Origin: Zingiber officinale
Lineage: Eukaryota; Streptophyta; Magnoliopsida; Zingiberales; Zingiberaceae
Assembly (NCBI RefSeq): GCF_018446385.1
Contig: NC_056004.1
Coordinates: 25,922,492 to 25,986,491 of the forward strand
Direction of reading: 5' to 3'
Length of the DNA: 64,000 nt
The first letter of the stretch is position 1, and every line of letters begins with the position of its first letter. The notes beneath the pieces are model-generated. The model was not told the origin of the DNA, ran no database searches, and saw nothing but the letters and a program-made list of their open reading frames with translations. Positions 57,601 to 64,000 of the stretch are shown here, in pieces. Made by a program: the position numbers and the translations under genes.

Positions 57601-57998
57601 CAAAGCACCGCCTCAACCTTCCCTTGCGACTTCTGCGAAGCGCATCGCCTCAAGCTTTCTGCTCTATCACTTGGCATCATCGCCCGCAGCATCGACCCTG
57701 GGAATCCTAGCTTCACCCGCTCAGGTCTGTTTCCCCGGCGCTCCCTCCTATCTACTACTTCTGGTGCCCGGTTCCTTCTCAGTCGGCGCTTGTGGGCCTT
57801 TAGATTCATTGAATTTTCTGGTCGTTTGCTAGCTTGCCGAGTATTGAGCGGAGTCTAGTTACATCTTGAGTTTGTGAGATCTATTAGAGGTTTCTGTTTC
57901 TGCATTTAGGAAGGTTTCTCTTTGCTTTCGCCGCTTTTCTGGATCTAGGGTTTCGCCGCCCACACCCGGTTTTTTAGGGTTTTCTTGGCTCCTTGCTT
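57600..57998 (+). other. 5' untranslated region of the CDKG gene
   Basis: The sequence is C- and T-rich with CTCTATCACTTGG, CTAGGGTTTCGCC and TTAGGGTTTTCTTGG, typical of plant leaders. A leader intron from about 57725 (GGTCTGT) to about 57908 (GCATTTAG) is possible but unproven. Confidence 0.4.
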
Positions 57999-59874
57999 AT
58001 GGCAGCTGGTCGACATAGTAGGTACCGTGATCACGAGTTCAGGGATCGCGACGCGGATGTGAAGCCCTCTGGGAGGAAGGATTATTACCGCGATCGACTA
58101 CGTGACGGTGGTCTCGATAAGGACCGGGATCACCCGTACCGTGATTTGCGTGATAAGATTGGAGTTGCGCAAAGAAACCTCAAGAGTAGGGAAGTGATTA
58201 ATGATTCCTATCGCCCTCCTCTTTCGAGCAACTTCAGTGGGGGAAGCAAGAGTAGTCAGAAAATAAACCACCTCTCTGGTAAAGACGTGGATCGCGAGAC
58301 TGGGGAGTTGTCCAGTGGCAGCGGATCAGATGATATTGAAGCACCTATTTCAAAGATAAGGGAGAATGAAATTAATATTCATGAGAATGGGAACTCATCC
58401 ATGGATAGCAGGAAGAGAAAATTCTCTCCTATCATTTGGGATAGGAATGATGGTAAGCGAGTAACTGTTGCCAATTCCAGCAGTAAGAGCTCCAAGATTG
58501 AGAATCATACACTGCCTCCACCGCCTCCACGGCCCCTGGGCTTCATTCCACAGCATTGTATTGATTCAGTTCAACCATCTGGTAGTCATGCGTCACCTTC
58601 AGATGCAGATATCTCTGTTGATTCACCTCCAGCACTCTTAGCAAGTAATAATCAGGAGGCAAAGTTGTTGGATGATTTTGAAGATGAACCTGCTCCTGCT
58701 TGGAGTATTTCGATCTCCAGATGGGCAGACGGGAATAGTGCTGTCAATGACGGGGATGAAAGTTTGAACACGGTCATGGTGCCCAAAATGAAAAAGAGTA
58801 CCCCATTATCTTCTGGTTCATCAGGGCAGCATTTGCATATGAAAGTGGATAGTCCTGAGCCAGGTGAGGTTATCATTTCAGAAAATTCTAGAGTGGAATT
58901 TTCTAAATCTTATTCAAGAGAGGATGAATATGATGATATAGATGCTGAGTTGGATAGGAACAATCATCTGAACATTGATGGTGTTGAGTCTAGTACAAGT
59001 GATCAGCTTTCTGATACCAACTCCGAGGAAGAAGATGGTAGGTCCAAGACACCAGAACCAGCACAACCACCAAAAAGATCTATAAACATGCTGCAAGGTT
59101 GTAGAAGTGTTGATGAGTTTGAGAAACTGAATAAAATAGATGAAGGTACCTATGGGGTTGTCTATAGAGCAAAGGATAAAAAGACGGGGGAGATTGTGGC
59201 ATTAAAAAAAGTTAAAATGGCAAAGGAAAAGGAGGGTTTTCCTCTTACCTCGCTTCGGGAGATAAACATTTTGTTGTCTTTTCATCATCCTTCAATTGTG
59301 GACGTTAAGGAAGTTGTAGTAGGTAACAGTGTTGACAAGATTTTTATGGTTATGGAGTATATGGAACATGATTTGAAAGCATTGATGGAAACTATGAAAC
59401 AACCCTTTAGTCAGAGTGAGGTAAAATGCTTGATGTTGCAGCTGTTTTCAGGTGTCAAGTATCTTCATGACAACTGGGTGCTACATAGGTATTCTAATTT
59501 CTACCTTTATAATGTTGTAGATATATTCCTCTCAATTACTAGTGATATACTCTTTGCATAAAGTTCAATGGGAGGATGGAGATAAAATCCATGTAGCTAA
59601 GCCCAAAATAGTTGGGACAAATGATGAAGAATATTTCTTTCTATTTGTCATTTAATGTATGAGTTATCCTTCAGGGATTTGAAGACATCAAATATTCTTT
59701 TGAACAATCGTGGAGAGTTAAAGATATGCGACTTTGGTTTGTCTCGCCAGTATGGAAGTCCATTGAAACCGTACACTCCCTTGGTCGTTACATTATGGTA
59801 CAGGTATGTTGCACTTGATCTTTATACTCTGCTCTTGTTTATACCTTGATCATCTGGTTCATTTTTTTTTTTGT

Positions 59875-59916
<42 letters not shown>

Positions 59917-61019
59917 TATTATTCTCTGTCTGTGTAATCAGACAACACCATTGCTTTTAATCAGTGTATTTCTGAATCCTGATGCCCTTAACCGTTTGTT
60001 GTGATAGGGCGCCTGAACTTCTACTGGGAGCTAAAGAATATTCTACTGCAATTGACATGTGGTCTTTAGGGTGCATAATGGCAGAGCTTCTATCAAAGGA
60101 GCCACTATTCTGTGGGAAATCTGAGCGCGATCAACTTGACAAGGTTTATCTTCAAAACAATCTTCTACAGTTAACTTTATGTTTATCTCCTTTAATATAG
60201 TCTTTATTACAGATGTTCAGGACACTTGGTACCCCTACTGAAAGCATATGGCCTGGATTTGCTAAATTACCTGGTGTTAAAGTAAACTTTGTCAAGCAAC
60301 CGTAAGTATTGAGTCTCTAATCCTGTATTTGTTTCACTATTGCATGAATCTTGAAAATCTGTGCCTTTGTTTAGGTCATTTTGACACCATTCTTCCCAAG
60401 GCCTAGAGCTATGGTTGATTATGCCTAAGTTTGATGGCTTGCTTTGGTGGCTCTCAATTAGGTGAAATGTTCTTTATTATTTTAGTTAATTCACCAAATT
60501 ATTTCTTTTTTCAGGTATAATAAACTGCGTGAAAAGTTTCCTCCCACATCTTTTATTGGTGGTCCAACCCTCTCTGAAGCTGGTTTTGATTTATTAAACA
60601 GACTTTTGACATACAACCCTGATAAGGTATATCCCTAAAAAACATGACATCATGGCAATTCTAATACTGAATGTTATTACTATTCATTTTGCAATATTAA
60701 CTTGTCTACTTGTAAATGCAGCGAATAACTGCAGAATCTGCTCTAAATCATCCCTGGTTCCAGGAGGTTCCTTTACCAAAGTCAAAAGAATTTATGCCTA
60801 CTTTTCCTGCTCAACATGCTCAAGATCGGTGTGTAAAGTTGTTCAGCAAAAATAAACCAAACAACTGCTTCCCTACTTTCTTCAATATGTGACCTATCCA
60901 TGAGCTTCATTTTAATTTTCAGACGTCAAAGAAGAATAATGAAGAGCCCAGATCCACTTGCAGAGCAGCGGAAGGAGCTACAACAAGGTGATCTGGGTCT
61001 TTCTACCCTATTTGGATAG
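57999..61019 (+). CDS. CDKG2: Cyclin-dependent kinase G (PITSLRE/CDK11-like), seven exons
   Basis: Exons are 57999-59488, 59675-59803, 60008-60143, 60213-60301, 60515-60626, 60722-60828 and 60923-61019. All borders are GT-AG and they join in frame to 719 residues. The N-terminal 370 residues are charged ([18 protein letters not shown]...) with a serine-rich acidic middle, as in CDKG proteins linked to splicing and meiotic pairing. The kinase domain is about 374-665: [24 protein letters not shown] (415-421, replacing PSTAIRE), HRDLKTSN (496-503), CDFGLSR and [12 protein letters not shown]. The ATG at 57999 is chosen because it matches the family N-terminus; a TTG two codons earlier is not a plant start. 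G2 rather than G1 is from the length and wording, less certain. Confidence 0.92.
59862..59917 (+). repeat. GT microsatellite in CDKG intron 2
   Basis: A T-run is followed by about 20 GT/TG dinucleotides with one TTT interruption, inside the intron 59804-60007. Confidence 0.9.
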
Positions 61020-63000
61020 AGAATGATTGCAAGTCATCACTAGGTCACGTATGTCTTTCTACCTGATTTGGCTAAAGGACACAAAAACAACACAGTAATT
61101 CTAGGACAGTGCGATCTTTTTAGTGCGAGACAGCCATTGAAATCTTGTTTAGCAGGCACTTGACAAAGGGTAGTGTCTCCTTTAGCTGCCAAAACAACCA
61201 TTATGTCAAGGCATTTTTTTGCAGCATCAACTATAATGTGCCTCAAGGTGTGATGTATTTAACCTCCATCCCACTGGTTAATCCCCTTTGATATATATGC
61301 ACAACATTTGTCTTGAAATTGTAACTGCTGCTTCTTAAGATTGGACAGTTGGAAGCATTATTGATGTTGACCATATTTCATTCCGATATTTTTGATTTTT
61401 TCGTTGTGTGTTTGCAAGAGTTGACCAGTCAGACGCGGTGGATCATTGTTTGCTTCTGGTGCACAAATGTTCTTAGCTCTCTTCTTGAAAAGGTAATTCA
61501 CAAGCTGATGCTTAAAATAAGTATTATCACTTCTGCTACTATATTTCTCCAACCTCCTATGCATACATGTCTTAATTTGGTATTTGAAGGGTTGTATCTC
61601 TAGTATTTATGCATATATTGTTGATGAAACATGACCATTCATGATATGCAAGCTCTGCATCCGCTGAGAAGTGCACGGTCTGAGTAGTAATTCTTTCAAG
61701 ATTAAACTGCTGCCGAACTCGTTCACCAGGAATATTGAGTTTTTTCTAGACTGGCATCTGCAGCATTTGTTCACAGGAATTTTCACCAAAAATGTATTAT
61801 TGTAAGAAGGACGATGTATTACAAATAAGGTATGCTTCATGGTTCTTTGATTCTCCAGTCTGTTTGGTCGCCTCTTCATTGGCAAATGAATCTCATGCAG
61901 ATTCACAAGCGAGTCAAGTGGTATATTAGCGATCATTCATCGTTTTGTCTCTTATAATCTATCCGCAATTGTCTTTGTATTTCTTTTTGAATTCAATACG
62001 CTAGTATGTTATCCATCATGTAGCTAAAAATAATCAGCAAATGGAATCTGAATAGTATGAAAATACTTCATTTTAATTTTGTTTATTAATTTTGCATCCC
62101 AATAGTTTTTTTTTTCACCAGGTTATCTACTGATGTTATAGTTAAATTTGTATTCTCAATGTTGGGACTAATGATCCCTATGAGCCTTAATTAATACGAG
62201 CACCTGGAGGACACCACTTTAGGGTTTCTTTGCAAGGATGGAGGCAAGCAGATCTAAATCAAGAAACATGGATTCTCAATCAAATTGATGGAAATTTTAA
62301 TGCAAAAAGTTATTTATGAAAATAACTATTTGTTGATAAGTTTTAAATACACGATATTATAAAAAATATAGAAAAAATTCAGAAAATTAGAATGAAGATA
62401 AAGACCAAATGTTTTTAGTAAAAAAAAATTGATAATCAGTTTGACACTGCTCAAGTAAATTTATTAAACACCTAAAAGTATTGTATCTGTGTAATTTTTT
62501 ATAATTCATCACAAATTAAATATTTAGAAACACAAGTTATCATGTATTTTATCTTAAACTAATATTTATATATTTAAAAATATAAATGTAACGGTGTCTT
62601 TTAAGTTGATAATTTCATTAATAAACTTTCATTATTATTTAATAAAAGCTATCAAATGCCTATACAAGATTTTACATATATAAAAAAATAAATTGTTTTA
62701 TTATTTTTCCTACTGGTTGGTAGTATTTTCGATTTGATTTTCAAAACATCGAAGTAAACTTGCTACAATTACAGACCTTTGTTCCTGTATAAAATCCGAA
62801 GAAGACGAATACACTGAAATTTCCTAATTAAAAAGGATATATCTGCATATTTACAAAATTATAACAAGACGGGCTAGTTGAGAGAACACGCGGAAAGAGG
62901 TGAAAGTCCGTGCTCACTATTTGTTTTTTCCTTCTATTCAATCTCGCGACTTCGTGTTCTTGTTCCCCTCCCCTCATAATATTATATTAATGTCGGCGTC
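61020..63000. other. CDKG 3' untranslated region and intergenic DNA
   Basis: The first several hundred bases are less AT-rich and probably contain the 3' untranslated region, possibly spliced. From about 61980 the sequence is AT-rich without recognisable genes or transposon ends. Confidence 0.5.
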
Positions 63001-63043
63001 CATGACGAGCTAAATCCACCTCTCTTTCTCTTCTTAATTTCTT

Positions 63044-63051
63044 CCATATAA
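63044..63051 (+). promoter_or_regulatory. Possible TATA box of the TOL gene
   Basis: CCATATAAGAATTCC lies about 60 bases before the first splice donor of the leader. The match to a plant TATA box is partial. Confidence 0.35.
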
Positions 63052-63106
63052 GAATTCCTCAGATAGCAAGGAAAAGCTTCCCCTTGTCTCTCTCTACGGC
63101 CCAAAG

Positions 63107-63336
63107 GTGAGACTTTTGCCTCCGCCATCGATATGCTTTGGCACCTGGTGTATTAGGAAAATTGGGATTCGGTTACTGCGTTATTGAGTTTTATTTGATC
63201 TGGTTTATTGGGTTGAATTCAAAATTTGTTTTTTTTAGGGTTCTTGGAAGGATTTGTATTATCTTTCTTTTTTTATTTTTGTATTGAGGGGTATTACTGA
63301 TTTGATCTTTGGGGCATGGGTGGAGGACTGTTGCAG
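63107..63336 (+). other. Intron in the 5' untranslated region of the TOL gene
   Basis: The donor CCAAAG/GTGAGA and the acceptor GACTGTTGCAG/GTACGG bracket a T-rich stretch directly before the start codon. A leader intron here is common in plant genes with such layouts. Confidence 0.6.
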
Positions 63337-63347
63337 GTACGGTTGCG

Positions 63348-63454
63348 ATGACTATGGCTGCGGCCTGTGCGGAGCGAGCGACGAGCGACATGTTGATCGG
63401 CCCGGATTGGGCGATCAATTTAGAGTTGTGCGACATTCTCAATATGGATCCTGG
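63348..63454 (+). CDS. TOM1-like (TOL) VHS-domain protein, first coding exon only
   Basis: The exon encodes [18 protein letters not shown], then [18 protein letters not shown], ending inside a glycine codon at the donor GG/GTAGGG. This is the start of the VHS domain of plant target-of-Myb1-like proteins, which bind ubiquitinated cargo at the plasma membrane and endosomes as an ESCRT-0 substitute. The reading runs 35 complete codons. The rest of the VHS domain and the GAT domain are expected after the intron beyond the window. Which TOL member it is cannot be told. The start could be the second ATG, two codons on. Confidence 0.85.
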
Positions 63455-64000
63455 GTAGGGTTTCGGTTTGCTATTGCCTCCTTTGTTGTGTTTGTAATAG
63501 GTCCAACTTGGTTCAATTTGTTTGTTTCTGAGAAAGGTATAAACTTCTGTCAGATGCAAATGTTAGATATATCAGAAACTTGTGGAGATTTACTTTTTGA
63601 ATGAAACAAATAGATATTTTACAGATACCTGAGCATTTTTCTTTGAAATTAGGATGTTTACGGCAGCTTAAGCATTCAATGAATAATTACTTCTTGTATA
63701 CTCTCTTCTACAGTGGTTTTGTACCCGTTTATATACTTTAGAAAATTCTAGTTTCTACCAATATACTTCTATAAGTAACTCTTAATGATTCAATTAATCT
63801 TTTCTTCCAAATATTTATCCTCACATAAGGGTACCTTGAATCATAACCAATATGTGTGACTCTAGATAGTAAATGACAATAGAGACAACCATGAAGCAGA
63901 TTTTCAAGCTTGCTTTACATGATACCGGATATATTACATTTAGAACAATTTCTTTACTCTACTCTATTCTAACTTCGTTACATTACTTTTGCTCCTGGAA
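63455..64000 (+). other. First coding intron of the TOL gene (start)
   Basis: The donor is GTAGGG. No acceptor followed by VHS coding sequence is found before the window ends, so the intron is longer than 546 bases. It holds no recognised gene. Confidence 0.6.

Noticed and set aside
57464..57832. A 122-residue open frame upstream of the CDKG gene
   Set aside because: It overlaps the probable leader, has no recognisable domain, and ends without splice or family support.
63254..63604. A 116-residue open frame at the TOL gene start
   Set aside because: It reads through the leader intron, the coding exon in the wrong phase, and the first intron.

Overview
The window is plant nuclear DNA, most likely from a monocot. 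It has long introns with GT-AG ends, the RNA is AT-rich outside genes, one intronless gene is strongly GC-rich (a common monocot pattern), and the transposon families are plant families. The species cannot be fixed from the sequence; Zingiberales is a weak guess from the look of the LTRs. There are no bacterial operons, CRISPR arrays or RNA genes that I could recognise. All similarity statements are by eye.

Three host genes are supported. (1) At 23851-25155 on the minus strand there is an intronless MAP kinase kinase kinase of the MAPKKK17/18 type. (2) At 57999-61019 on the plus strand there is a seven-exon cyclin-dependent kinase of the CDKG (PITSLRE/CDK11-like) class, 719 residues after splicing. 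(3) At 63348 on the plus strand the first coding exon of a TOM1-like (TOL) VHS-domain protein begins, and the rest lies beyond the window. A decayed NAM-associated/Harbinger-like reading frame lies at about 45990-46985 on the minus strand.

Almost everything else is nested transposons. 1-8742: a minus-strand Ty1/Copia (Tork-like) element, cut by the left window edge, whose 5' LTR is split by a 1.7-kb solo LTR (duplication TTGGG). 8743-9709: GA-rich host sequence, possibly a small inverted-repeat transposon. 9710-23422: a complete-ended CACTA element (duplication TAT) carrying TNP2-type and TNPA-type genes, with a second CACTA element of another family nested in it at 10176-16718. 27372-36899: a decayed Ty3/Gypsy Tat-like element, interrupted by a gag-only Copia element at 30125-34707 (duplication GTCAC), itself interrupted by a solo LTR at 33107-34002 (duplication GGTGC). 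36900-45009: a pile of truncated elements, namely two minus-strand LTR retrotransposons and one end of a third CACTA family. 47080-56856: a full-length minus-strand Ty3/Gypsy chromovirus (duplication GTGTG) whose polymerase frame is split by a solo LTR at 51081-52158.

Target-site duplications and interrupted reading frames give the relative insertion order at five places. Every autonomous-type element has lost function: stops, frameshifts, a deleted protease catalytic site and a missing splice acceptor are all visible. The host genes appear intact. I did not find a convincing new biological system. The most unusual features are a palindromic 53-54 bp minisatellite in the transcribed leader of the Gypsy LTR, the CACTA-in-CACTA nest with two unrelated sets of subterminal repeats, a tandemly duplicated gag-protease segment, and a set of LTRs of different size that share a 5' motif and GAAGGCGCCTTC palindromes.
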